Source of the DNA: JAUVAV01 sp965371665
GTDB taxonomy: Bacteria > Oederibacteriota > JAAXVQ01 > JAUVAV01
Assembly: GCA_965371665.1 (NCBI GenBank)
Contig: CBDUZI010000098.1
Span: forward strand, 1-11,426
Length of the DNA: 11,426 nt
Reading direction: 5' to 3'
Numbering within the stretch: position 1 is the first letter of the stretch; every line of letters starts with the position of its first letter. Shown here one piece after another: positions 1 to 5,627 of this stretch. Position numbers and translations under genes: made by a program. Under the pieces are notes generated by a model. The model worked only from the letters and a program-made list of their open reading frames with translations, was not told the origin of the DNA and did no database searches.

Positions 1-526
1 ACACCTCCGAACTACAACATATGGGGGGTACCCACACTAAACCCGGAAGCGGCATATTTGTATTTATTAATACATTTTTTCCTGTTGGTGAATAACCGGT
101 AATGGCAGGTGGAGTATTCGTCTCCTTCTCCGGCCATGTCTTCAGTATAATATATGAATCCCACAATTCTTGATATGTTATCTCACAAATAAACGAGCAA
201 GCATCTCCTCCGCCATGCTTAAATAAATAATATTTATCTGAAACTTTACCGGCAATGAATATTTCTCCAGTTGACTTCTTCTCAACCAAGAAAACATCCG
301 TCATATAGGTTCCCACATCATTACTTTGCCAGGTTTTTTCATAATTGTTTAAGGTTGTCATCTCGTATACATAAATCCAGCCATAAGATTTTCCCACACT
401 ATAGTCATAGAGTTGAACCCCGATATAGAGTTCGGGTTTTCCATCCATATCTAAATCTGCTACCGCCACATCATTGGGATAATAATATCCTTTCTTTTCA
501 CCGGGATCAGTGTCAATATTATCATT
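1..526 (-). pseudogene. Continuation of the FG-GAP propeller after the in-frame TAG, running off the window
   Basis: Directly after the TAG at 527-529 the same frame stays open for 175 codons to position 2. The translation begins NDNIDTDPGEKKGYYYPNDV, then has an FG-GAP/VCBS calcium-loop motif (AVADLDMDGKPEL). This is the same kind of blade as those upstream of the stop, with further beta-rich sequence after it. Near the left edge PPAITGYSPTGKNVLINTN resembles the start of a bacterial Ig-like (Big_5-type) domain. No plausible start codon with a ribosome binding site lies just after the TAG, so this is better read as the interrupted C-terminal part than as a separate gene. Its base composition looks AT-rich by eye. 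Confidence 0.6.
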
Positions 527-1945
527 CTAGACTTCTATCCAACTATTGTTTGCAGGAGAGCTGTAGATTCTAACATAATGATAGCCACCGTAAGCATGCG
601 TTACGATTAGCTCATCCACCCCATCTGCATTGGCATCGATAATGTTGAGGTATCTCACACCGGAAGAATTTGCATATGGTCCAATTAGTCCTACCGGGAC
701 GAAATCATTGCCACTCGTATGCTCATATAGGTAAACACGCTGGCCATTATCAGAGGATTGTCTTGTACCATATATGATCTCTTTTTTTCCGTCACCATCC
801 GTATCCCCTATTGCAATATCACTTACTAATGCAGTTCCGGTAGGATCAATATACTTTATCTGTCTCCATACCCCGCTATCATTCTCTTCATAAACCGCCA
901 TTCCTTCATCTCTGGTTACTACGACATTTTCCTTCCCGTTGTTGTTCACATCTCCAAACACCCTGAGATGAGGCGGATTCCCAATCGGCAGCCAAATCTC
1001 ACCCCTGTCAGGCAATTGGTCTTTAGCCCACCCCCATTCCTTCCCTTCAGCACCCCATCCTAACAGGAGACTTCCCATGGCCGTGTATGTGTCGTGATTC
1101 TGGCCAGCACCATAAACCCGAACGCCGTCGGCTCCTTCATGCGCCACGGTTAATTTCAACTCTGCATCCTCAACATAATGCGAGACAGGGGCATGTTGTT
1201 GGCCCGGATAAGATACTCCCCAACCTTCATACCACCACCCATTGTAGCAATTGTAAAATCCTACTATGACAGCTTTTCCACCCGCTGTGTCCGCTTGCTT
1301 ACGTACTTCATTAACTTCATAACGCATGCAGTGTCGGTAATGGTCAAAGTTGGCAGGATCATAACCAGGGATATAGGTCGACGGATTCGATCCGCAGCGG
1401 AAGTGAAAGACCACACCATCAATGCTATCACCATACCTGTCAAATACCTGCAGGGCACCAGAATAATACATTAGCGGCAGAAAAACAAAGTCAGGGGCAA
1501 TGGCCCGGGTGGCACTGGACATCTGCGTCACAAAATCTTTTGTAAATAAATTGTAATTATAAACAAAGTCGTCACAAGTATAGCCAATAAAGCTGGAATG
1601 GCCGTTGGCAATCTGAGCAAAGCGTTGCACAGTGTTCAAGTAGTGGGCCTCTTGTTCCGCTGGGCTCAGATTGGCTATGGCAGCACACCCGCTTGGCCCT
1701 ATAAGTGTTGCCCAGACCTGGAATTCCTCCTCATTGGCTACCATGCAAAAATTCTCCAACGCCAGAAAATCTGCTTCCTCCCACATGTAAACCTCACTAC
1801 CCAATTTACTCAGCCAATCATAAGCCGTTATCCCTTTTTCCTGGAGCAGCTGGATATAAGGACGGTGGGTTGAATAATCCTGCGGGAAGCCGCTGGGAGC
1901 ATCCTGATCAAAAGTAAACTTGATAACACTGCCTTTAAGGTTCAC
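527..1945 (-). CDS. TIM-barrel-like domain plus FG-GAP/VCBS propeller blades (middle fragment of the broken secreted protein)
   Basis: The open frame is 472 codons if the GTG at 1945 is used, but no convincing ribosome binding site precedes it. The frame extends 7 codons upstream to the TAA at 1967, which suggests a continuation rather than a true start. Residues of about 25-300 have an alternating helix/strand pattern and motifs such as IGYTCDDF (120-127) and DSIDGVVF (173-180), suggestive of a glycoside-hydrolase-like TIM barrel; I cannot assign a family or catalytic residues. Residues of about 325-472 contain three Asp-rich FG-GAP motifs: GDVNNNGKENVVV (331), IGDTDGDGKKEIIYG (379) and IDANADGVDELIV (436). 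These are typical of calcium-binding beta-propellers in secreted adhesins and carbohydrate-active proteins. It ends at a TAG after WIEV. There is no signal peptide in this fragment; export would depend on the upstream fragment. Confidence 0.6.
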   Translation of the reverse strand: MNLKGSVIKFTFDQDAPSGFPQDYSTHRPYIQLLQEKGITAYDWLSKLGSEVYMWEEADFLALENFCMVANEEEFQVWATLIGPSGCAAIANLSPAEQEAHYLNTVQRFAQIANGHSSFIGYTCDDFVYNYNLFTKDFVTQMSSATRAIAPDFVFLPLMYYSGALQVFDRYGDSIDGVVFHFRCGSNPSTYIPGYDPANFDHYRHCMRYEVNEVRKQADTAGGKAVIVGFYNCYNGWWYEGWGVSYPGQQHAPVSHYVEDAELKLTVAHEGADGVRVYGAGQNHDTYTAMGSLLLGWGAEGKEWGWAKDQLPDRGEIWLPIGNPPHLRVFGDVNNNGKENVVVTRDEGMAVYEENDSGVWRQIKYIDPTGTALVSDIAIGDTDGDGKKEIIYGTRQSSDNGQRVYLYEHTSGNDFVPVGLIGPYANSSGVRYLNIIDANADGVDELIVTHAYGGYHYVRIYSSPANNSWIEV

Positions 1946-1966
1946 TTCAGCAAAAAGATAACCGTA

Positions 1967-2329
1967 TTACCGAACAACGTCCCCCACAATACATTCCTTG
2001 TGCGCTTCTTCATTCTGCGCGTTCCAGACCCGGCAGTGAATTTCCCATATCCCATTCTCGCCCGGCACGCTCCAGGCAAAAACATTTGAAACAGCCGAAC
2101 TCTCCGGGGACTTGTTTACCTGCCATTCATAATCCACTGCCTGATCAACCGTTACCGTAAAAATCAGACTTTTGTCCGGCTCCACCAGATACATAATATC
2201 CTGCGCATCATCCTTATTGACCGGATTTCCTCCGGTTGAACTCCATCCGGTTATGATGGGCGCCGCGCCCCATGCATCGCTCTTTATCAACATAATTATT
2301 CCTACAGCCAATAAAATTCTCGCTCGCAT
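1967..2329 (-). CDS. Signal peptide and Ig/PKD-like domain (N-terminal fragment of the broken secreted protein)
   Basis: I place the start at the ATG at 2329, giving 120 codons before the TAA at 1967. It begins with a clear signal peptide (MRARILLAVGIIMLIKSDAWG then AAP) and is preceded by AGGGA about 9 nt upstream. A longer frame reaches 2401, but its extra residues do not resemble a leader. The mature part is one beta-sandwich-like unit containing IFTVTVDQAVDYEWQVN and the ending GIWEIHCRVWNAQNEEAHKE. This resembles Ig-like domains of archaeal and bacterial surface proteins with a TFxxTVxQxxxxxWxVN...WxxxxxxxNxxG pattern. The frame continues seven codons past the TAA into the next fragment, so this is the N-terminus of a larger secreted protein. 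Confidence 0.65.
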   Translation of the reverse strand: MRARILLAVGIIMLIKSDAWGAAPIITGWSSTGGNPVNKDDAQDIMYLVEPDKSLIFTVTVDQAVDYEWQVNKSPESSAVSNVFAWSVPGENGIWEIHCRVWNAQNEEAHKECIVGDVVR

Positions 2330-2420
2330 GCTGACTTGTCCCTTTCTGCCCGCGGCCTCAAAATAGCTGGAAATCCCGGCTGAGGCCCTGCATAAAGTCA
2401 TGCCGGACGGACGGAAATAT

Positions 2421-3245
2421 TTATTTGATAATGCTGATTTTACCCCGTTTTTTGCTTCCCGGCGAATCTATATAATATAAATAAATCCCGCCGGCCATGC
2501 CGGAGATATTCCATTCCTTCCTGGCAGCCCCCTTATACTCCAGGGTAGTGATCAAATCTCCATTAAGGGTGTAAATGCGTATACAGGAATTTTCCTCCAG
2601 GACGTCAAAATAAACGAGGCCTTGCGCGCTTTGGCCGCTAATGTACGGATTAGGATAGACCACGGATTTCCCTTTGTCCGGAGCCACGGCCAGAATAAAA
2701 TCCACGGTAAGTCCTTGTTCGGTCAGAATAATAATTTTCCGGCTGCTGATGTATCCCGGCGCCGAGGCGGTCACTTCGTACTCGCCAATGGGCTGGCTCT
2801 CCAGCGCGTAGCCGCCATTATTATCGGCGAAAACATCGTGCTCTCCGTTGGAAATCCCGGCCCCTGCGATCGGCAGTCCCTGCCGGTTGGCTACCCGCCC
2901 GCTTATCCTGCCGGTTACCAGAGCATCCGTCTCAGACAAGGTGAATTTGCACAGGGCGGAGAGGTAATTAAAGAATTTTATCTCCTGGCCGCTGCCGGTC
3001 GCCCGGGAAGCGAACAACTGATCATCCTTGAAAATATTGTAATAGCTGTTTGACTTCAGCGCCTTGAGAACAAAGTCGACCCGTTCGGCCGCGGTAATGG
3101 TAAACTCAACCGCGGTTTCGCCCTGGTCTACGGCCGGGTCATACACGGATACCCCGCCCTGGGCTGAGCCGGCCACCGTCCGGATAGTCATGGGATACGG
3201 GATTATACTCAGCAAGATTCCGCTTTCTCCGGCAGTTGAACTCAT
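2421..3245 (-). CDS. Carboxypeptidase-regulatory-like domain and FlgD/T9SS-like C-terminal domain (C-terminal fragment of a broken secreted protein)
   Basis: The fragment spans 274 codons from an ATG at 3245 with no ribosome binding site, so it is not a convincing independent gene. Residues 10-100 form an unassigned beta-rich stretch that includes VYDPAVDQGETAVEFTI. Residues of about 111-186 match the carboxypeptidase regulatory-like fold (GRISGRVANRQGLPIAGAGI, then GGYALESQPIGEYEVTASAPGY). Residues of about 196-274 contain the YPNP motif and end in an RGKISIIK strand, the pattern of FlgD Ig-like / type IX secretion C-terminal domains. The frame upstream of the ATG is open for 17 codons to a TGA at 3297-3299 and reads into another frame of the same gene, which indicates a frameshift. 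About 90 nt separate its stop from the next gene's start. Confidence 0.6.
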   Translation of the reverse strand: MSSTAGESGILLSIIPYPMTIRTVAGSAQGGVSVYDPAVDQGETAVEFTITAAERVDFVLKALKSNSYYNIFKDDQLFASRATGSGQEIKFFNYLSALCKFTLSETDALVTGRISGRVANRQGLPIAGAGISNGEHDVFADNNGGYALESQPIGEYEVTASAPGYISSRKIIILTEQGLTVDFILAVAPDKGKSVVYPNPYISGQSAQGLVYFDVLEENSCIRIYTLNGDLITTLEYKGAARKEWNISGMAGGIYLYYIDSPGSKKRGKISIIK

Positions 3246-3289
3246 AGTAGTATAACTTTTTTCCGGCGTCCAGAACCGGCCGGAAAGAG

Positions 3290-4246
3290 TTAGGTATCAT
3301 GGATGTTAAAATCATAAATTTCAATATCCGTGAAATTGGATCCTCCGCCATAAGACAGCGCAGTATCTCCTCCGTCGATTCCGGTCTCATATGTTTCAAA
3401 CTGCGAGAAAGTTATGCGGGAAATTGGTCCGGAACCGCTGAAAGTGATGCCGGCTCTCTGGGTATTTTCCACGATGAAATCGCTGATCTTGATATCGCTT
3501 AACTCATCCTGGAAATACATGGCATTGGAATAATTTTTCACCTGCACTCTGGAAATACGGACATGGGATTTCCCCCTCAGGCGTATCCCGAACCCGGTCT
3601 TATCCAGACCGTCCAGCACGGACATTCCGCCGTCGCAGGTAGTCAGGATAATCGGCGCCGCCTCCAGTCCGGAATGAGAGAAATCCAAATGCTCGTCGCT
3701 CCAGGTGCCGGCTATGAGATAAACAGTATCGCCGGCCTCGGCCTGCTGCGCCGCGTAAGCCGGAGACTGCCAGGCATTTTCCCGGCTCAAGCCGTCCGCC
3801 GAATCACTGCCATCCTCCTTGACATAATAGGTCTTGGGCAGATCGCCTTGACTGCGGGCCGCTTTAATGAAGTCTTCCAGAGCGCTGGTGCTTAGGGTCG
3901 TAAAAGTATTGTCTTCCGATGACCGGGAACTACCATAGGTGTCCCGGCTGGAGATGCGAAAATGGTAGGTAGTATTGGGAGTCAGCCCGGATAACACTAT
4001 TTCGTGATACATCCTGAGATCCTTAACCGCTGTTTCCCCGGCCGCCGTCTGACCATATGCCGGGGTTAACCCATACTCCACCCGGCTGTAGGCAGAATCG
4101 CTGGTATTCCAGGTTATTGCGGCAGAAGTATCCCTTAAGGCGCGGACCGTAATATTTAAAAGCTTGGCCAACGTTATAAGTTTGGCTTGCATAATCCCGT
4201 CCCCGTCCAGATCCGCCTCCAGACGGGCCGTGGCCTGGTCCTCCAA
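3290..4246 (-). CDS. Fibronectin type III-like domain and right-handed beta-helix (middle fragment of a broken secreted protein)
   Basis: The fragment is 318 codons counted from a TTG at 4246 that lacks a ribosome binding site; the same frame is open upstream to the TAA at 4286. Residues of about 35-118 resemble a fibronectin type III / purple acid phosphatase N-terminal-like domain (AAITWNTSDSAYSRVEYGLT, HEIVLSGLTPNTTYHFRISS). Residues of about 139-318 begin with YYVKEDGSDSADGLSRENAW and AGDTVYLIAGTW, the usual opening of DUF1565/pectate-lyase-like beta-helix proteins. Short repeating beta strands follow (HVRISRVQVKNYS, DIKISDFIVEN, ISRITFSQFETYE, FTDIEIYDFNIHD). Such helices often bind or cleave polysaccharide; no catalytic residues can be assigned. 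The helix is cut by the TAA at 3290 after only about four rungs. Confidence 0.6.
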   Translation of the reverse strand: MEDQATARLEADLDGDGIMQAKLITLAKLLNITVRALRDTSAAITWNTSDSAYSRVEYGLTPAYGQTAAGETAVKDLRMYHEIVLSGLTPNTTYHFRISSRDTYGSSRSSEDNTFTTLSTSALEDFIKAARSQGDLPKTYYVKEDGSDSADGLSRENAWQSPAYAAQQAEAGDTVYLIAGTWSDEHLDFSHSGLEAAPIILTTCDGGMSVLDGLDKTGFGIRLRGKSHVRISRVQVKNYSNAMYFQDELSDIKISDFIVENTQRAGITFSGSGPISRITFSQFETYETGIDGGDTALSYGGGSNFTDIEIYDFNIHDT

Positions 4247-4285
4247 ATGGAGATTTTTAACAATTCTATAGCATATTCCCAGAGG

Positions 4286-4648
4286 TTAGTCCACGCTCTC
4301 AGCTTGAGTGGGACTTAAAGTCAGCTTAGTGGTTACCATGAACATTCCGGTAAATATGCCGTCATTGGCAATCAGGTCATAATGCGCCCCATCATCGGAG
4401 ACTTCCACTGTCACACTCTCCGGCGGGTCCGCCTGGTTGGTTACTGCCAGGGTTTTCGCGCCTCCCTGACTAATGGTATTACTTACCGCGAGGTAGACCT
4501 TGCCTCCATCAGGAAAAACGTTCGTCTTTTCACTCAACCGGCTGTCTTGGTAGGTCTCAATAACGTCCACTGCGGCCAGGGCAGGCCAAGGCAGGAAGCA
4601 AATCATTAAAAGTGGTAAAATATTCCGGCCACACATCAGCTTTTTCAT
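4286..4648 (-). CDS. Signal peptide and N-terminal beta-domain of a broken secreted protein
   Basis: I place the start at the ATG at 4648 because GGAGGTGAG lies immediately upstream and the first residues form a signal peptide (MKKLMCGRNILPLLMICFLP, cleavage probably after ALA). A longer frame reaches 4936 but only overlaps the preceding gene. The 120-residue product has a domain with SVTVEVSDDGAHYDLIANDG followed by IFTGMFMVTT, similar to linker/Ig-like domains with a 'DDG...D..ANDGI(F/Y)xGxF' pattern in large extracellular proteins. It stops at TAA (4286-4288). The frame then continues with PLGICYRIVKNLHLEDQATA and ADLDGDGI, so the domain's last strands appear to lie beyond the stop. Confidence 0.65.
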   Translation of the reverse strand: MKKLMCGRNILPLLMICFLPWPALAAVDVIETYQDSRLSEKTNVFPDGGKVYLAVSNTISQGGAKTLAVTNQADPPESVTVEVSDDGAHYDLIANDGIFTGMFMVTTKLTLSPTQAESVD

Positions 4649-4754
4649 CTCACCTCCGGCAGAGCTGACAGCATGCCCTGTAATCTTGATTACGCGAAAA
4701 ACTATATACCGCTTGTTTATGCCCCACCCCCGGCAGAAACCAGGGCCGCCCCGG

Positions 4755-5027
4755 CTACCGGACCAGAACCAGCTTGCCGCGAGCTTGATGCCCCTGGGCC
4801 TCAAAATATACCAGGTAGGTTCCGGAGCCGGCGTTCCCTCCGTTCCAGAGAATCTCATGGGACCCGGCCAATAAAGAACCGTCCAAGAGCGTGGTAATTC
4901 TTCGCCCGGTGATATCGTAAACTCGCAGACGGACATAGCCGGCGCAGGGAAGTTTAACCAGCATTTTGGCGCTCTCTCCGCGAGAGCTCCGAATCAGTCC
5001 ATGGATAACCTGAAAAGAATATCCCAA
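4755..5027 (-). CDS. FlgD/T9SS-like C-terminal domain (detached 3' end of a broken secreted protein)
   Basis: The fragment is 90 codons from a TTG at 5027 with no ribosome binding site. It reads as the tail of a larger protein: KMLVKLPCAGYVRLRVYDIT, then GRRITTLLDGSLLAGSHEIL, WNGGNAGSGTYLVYFEAQG, and a basic ending RGKLVLVR. This is the FlgD Ig-like / type IX secretion-type C-terminal domain found at the end of many secreted proteins, where it can act as a sorting or attachment module. The frame continues upstream (KPPDLGYSFQ) into the overlapping fragment at 4994-5356, which is in a different frame. This part looks clearly richer in GC than the N-terminal fragment. Confidence 0.55.
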   Translation of the reverse strand: MGYSFQVIHGLIRSSRGESAKMLVKLPCAGYVRLRVYDITGRRITTLLDGSLLAGSHEILWNGGNAGSGTYLVYFEAQGHQARGKLVLVR

Positions 5028-5356
5028 ATCCGGCGGTTTTGTGCGAATTTCAAATTGTTGTTTGCCCTGTCCCTATGGGCTATACAAGGATATTCATCAT
5101 AACCAAATGCTAAAGAGGAATATTGGCCTACATCGTCCGCACCGTCTGCCACTTCAATATTCCAGCTTGAACCGTTCCATTTAGCATATTTCAGATTAAA
5201 ATTATTATTATCATAGTAACTAATATGGGGATAATCATTGCTATCTACTTTTATGGAGGTGGCATTGCCGTCATCCAAATCCACAGTTTCTATAATCCAA
5301 TTAAAAGTCTGCGAGAAACCGATCCTGGCATTTACCAGAATTGATATAACCACCAA
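4994..5356 (-). CDS. Signal peptide and two propeller-type repeats (N-terminal fragment)
   Basis: The listed frame begins at a TTG (5356), but the natural signal peptide starts earlier, at ATA 5383, reading IKINIKIIILVVISILVNAR then IGFSQ. Two repeats of about 45 residues follow. The first covers FNWIIETVDLDDGNATSIKV through DYPHISYYDNNNFNLKYAKW. The second covers SSWNIEVADGADDVGQYSSL through EYPCIAHRDRANNNLKFAQ. The 'SWxIExVD...SLAxDxxxxPHISYYDxxNxxLKYAxW' pattern is a recurrent, probably beta-propeller, unit in secreted proteins of unknown function. After LKFAQ the sequence loses this pattern and ends at TGA. The C-terminal domain continues in another frame. Confidence 0.55.
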   Translation of the reverse strand: MVVISILVNARIGFSQTFNWIIETVDLDDGNATSIKVDSNDYPHISYYDNNNFNLKYAKWNGSSWNIEVADGADDVGQYSSLAFGYDEYPCIAHRDRANNNLKFAQNRRIWDILFRLSMD

Positions 5357-5380
5357 AATAATTATCTTTATATTTATTTT

Positions 5381-5422
5381 TATTTATTTCCTCCCGGCTT
5401 ATCGCTGCTTTAAACCCGAGAG
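5381..5422 (-). promoter_or_regulatory. Hairpin sequestering the ribosome binding site, with AUA at the start position
   Basis: On the transcript, CUCUCGGGUUUA (from 5411-5422) can pair with UAAGCCGGGAG (from 5391-5401) over 11 base pairs, including two G-U pairs and one bulged G, around the loop AAGCAGCGA. The downstream arm contains most of the GGGAGG ribosome binding site (5390-5395). Six bases after GGGAGG lies AUA (5381-5383), which opens the signal-peptide frame where AUG would be expected. The next possible starts (TTG 5356, GTG 5353) are too far from this site. The stem suggests translation was controlled by opening this hairpin. The pairing is seen in the sequence; the regulation is inferred. 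Confidence 0.5.
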
Positions 5423-5433
5423 TGCTGAGGTGG

Positions 5434-5482
5434 TTTATTTGCCGAATGCCCGCGGCTTGCCGCCGGGGCTCCGGCAAATAAA
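5434..5482 (-). promoter_or_regulatory. Long stem-loop in the 5' leader of the broken propeller gene
   Basis: There are perfect 11-base arms at 5434-5444 (TTTATTTGCCG) and 5472-5482 (CGGCAAATAAA). Inside them the transcript can form GCCC/GGGC and then GCGG/CCGC, capped by CAAG with a two-base bulge. The structure lies between the promoter at 5560-5589 and the RBS-sequestering hairpin, so it is part of a leader of about 170 nt. On the plus strand it is followed by CTCTTTTTT (5483-5491), so it could terminate antisense transcription. On the minus strand no T-run follows, so it is not a terminator for these genes. I do not recognise a known riboswitch family. Confidence 0.5.
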
Positions 5483-5559
5483 CTCTTTTTTGGAGATAGC
5501 GTGGCGAATCGGATATAACTGCACAAAATTTTTACAATAATAAATTACCTTACAATTAA

Positions 5560-5589
5560 AGTATAACAAAAATCAGGGCAGTTCGTCAA
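5560..5589 (-). promoter_or_regulatory. Sigma-70-type promoter of the broken propeller gene
   Basis: On the minus strand TTGACG (5584-5589) is followed after 18 bases by TATACT (5560-5565), 5 of 6 matches to each consensus box. The predicted start is near 5553, giving a leader of about 170 nt. It shares its -35 box, its spacing and the run ATTTTTGTTAnACTT with the promoter upstream of the outer-membrane barrel gene. Its position just after that gene's terminator-like hairpin supports a separate transcript. Confidence 0.6.
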
Positions 5590-5592
5590 GTA

Positions 5593-5616
5593 GGAGAAAA
5601 ACAACCGGTCAACCGG
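5593..5616 (-). terminator. Weak intrinsic terminator after the outer-membrane barrel gene
   Basis: Just downstream of the barrel gene's stop the minus strand carries CCGGT-TG-ACCGG (5605-5616), then TTGTTTTTCT. The stem is only 4-5 base pairs with a tiny loop, so it would be inefficient. It sits exactly between the gene end and the next promoter, where a terminator would be expected. Confidence 0.35.
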
Positions 5617-5627
5617 CAGGACGGATT

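Larger units (their letters stand above)
1..2329 (-). pseudogene. Secreted Ig-like / TIM-barrel-like / FG-GAP propeller protein, interrupted by two in-frame stops and open at the window edge
   Basis: One continuous reading frame runs from the ATG at 2329 to the left edge. It is broken only by TAA at 1967-1969 and TAG at 527-529, with no frame change at either stop. The three open segments form a logical secreted protein: signal peptide, Ig/PKD-like domain, a large domain resembling a glycoside-hydrolase-type TIM barrel, then FG-GAP/VCBS propeller blades that continue past the TAG. The stops differ in identity, and TAA, TAG and TGA all end intact genes elsewhere in the window, so a reassigned stop codon is unlikely. 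I read this as a decaying gene; a read-through gene or a sequencing error is possible. It follows the previous broken gene by about 90 nt and probably shares its transcript. Confidence 0.7.
2421..4648 (-). pseudogene. Broken multidomain secreted protein (signal peptide, FnIII, beta-helix, CarbopepD_reg-like, C-terminal sorting-type domain)
   Basis: The gene starts at the ATG at 4648 (GGAGGTGAG directly upstream) with a signal peptide. The frame is interrupted by TAA at 4286-4288 but stays open in register through a fibronectin type III-like and a beta-helix-like part to a TAA at 3290. The remainder is in another frame and ends at 2421. Domain order is sensible for one extracellular protein, but the beta-helix stops after few rungs, so sequence may also have been deleted near 3245-3299. 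A third frame across this junction reads PNSFRPVLDAGKKLYYYEFN, which flows into the STAGESG of the C-terminal fragment, so two shifts are possible. It sits 106 nt after the stop of the preceding broken gene. Confidence 0.65.
4755..5383 (-). pseudogene. Truncated secreted propeller-like protein with lost start codon and internal frameshift/deletion
   Basis: The N-terminal frame (5383 to 4994) and the C-terminal frame (5027 to 4755) overlap in different frames and together give only about 200 residues. A signal peptide and about two propeller-type repeats run straight into a C-terminal sorting-type domain, although proteins with these repeats usually carry many more copies. The base composition shifts from AT-rich to GC-rich at about 5040. 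This suggests that an internal segment was deleted and the frame lost at the junction. The codon at the expected start is ATA (5381-5383), correctly spaced from GGGAGG. Expression would depend on the promoter at 5560-5589 and the structured leader described separately. Confidence 0.6.

Noticed and set aside
271..573. Plus-strand open frame of 100 codons.
   Set aside because: It is low-complexity and rich in His, Ser and Arg, lies antisense to the FG-GAP coding frame and has no ribosome binding site; it is a shadow.
527..4288. Reassigned stop codon (TAA or TAG read as an amino acid) in this genome.
   Set aside because: Both TAA and TAG occur as the internal stops, yet intact genes in the window end with TAA (barrel), TAG (YbhR-like permease) and TGA (three ABC genes).
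4680..4693. Operator-like palindrome GTAATC-TT-GATTAC upstream of the 4648 start.
   Set aside because: It is a 14-base palindrome with no second copy seen and no regulator gene nearby; it could be chance.
5384..5482. Known c-di-GMP-I riboswitch in the leader.
   Set aside because: Short stretches resemble the family, but the conserved ACGCAAAGCC core and GNRA-capped P2 stem cannot be found, so I do not assign the class.
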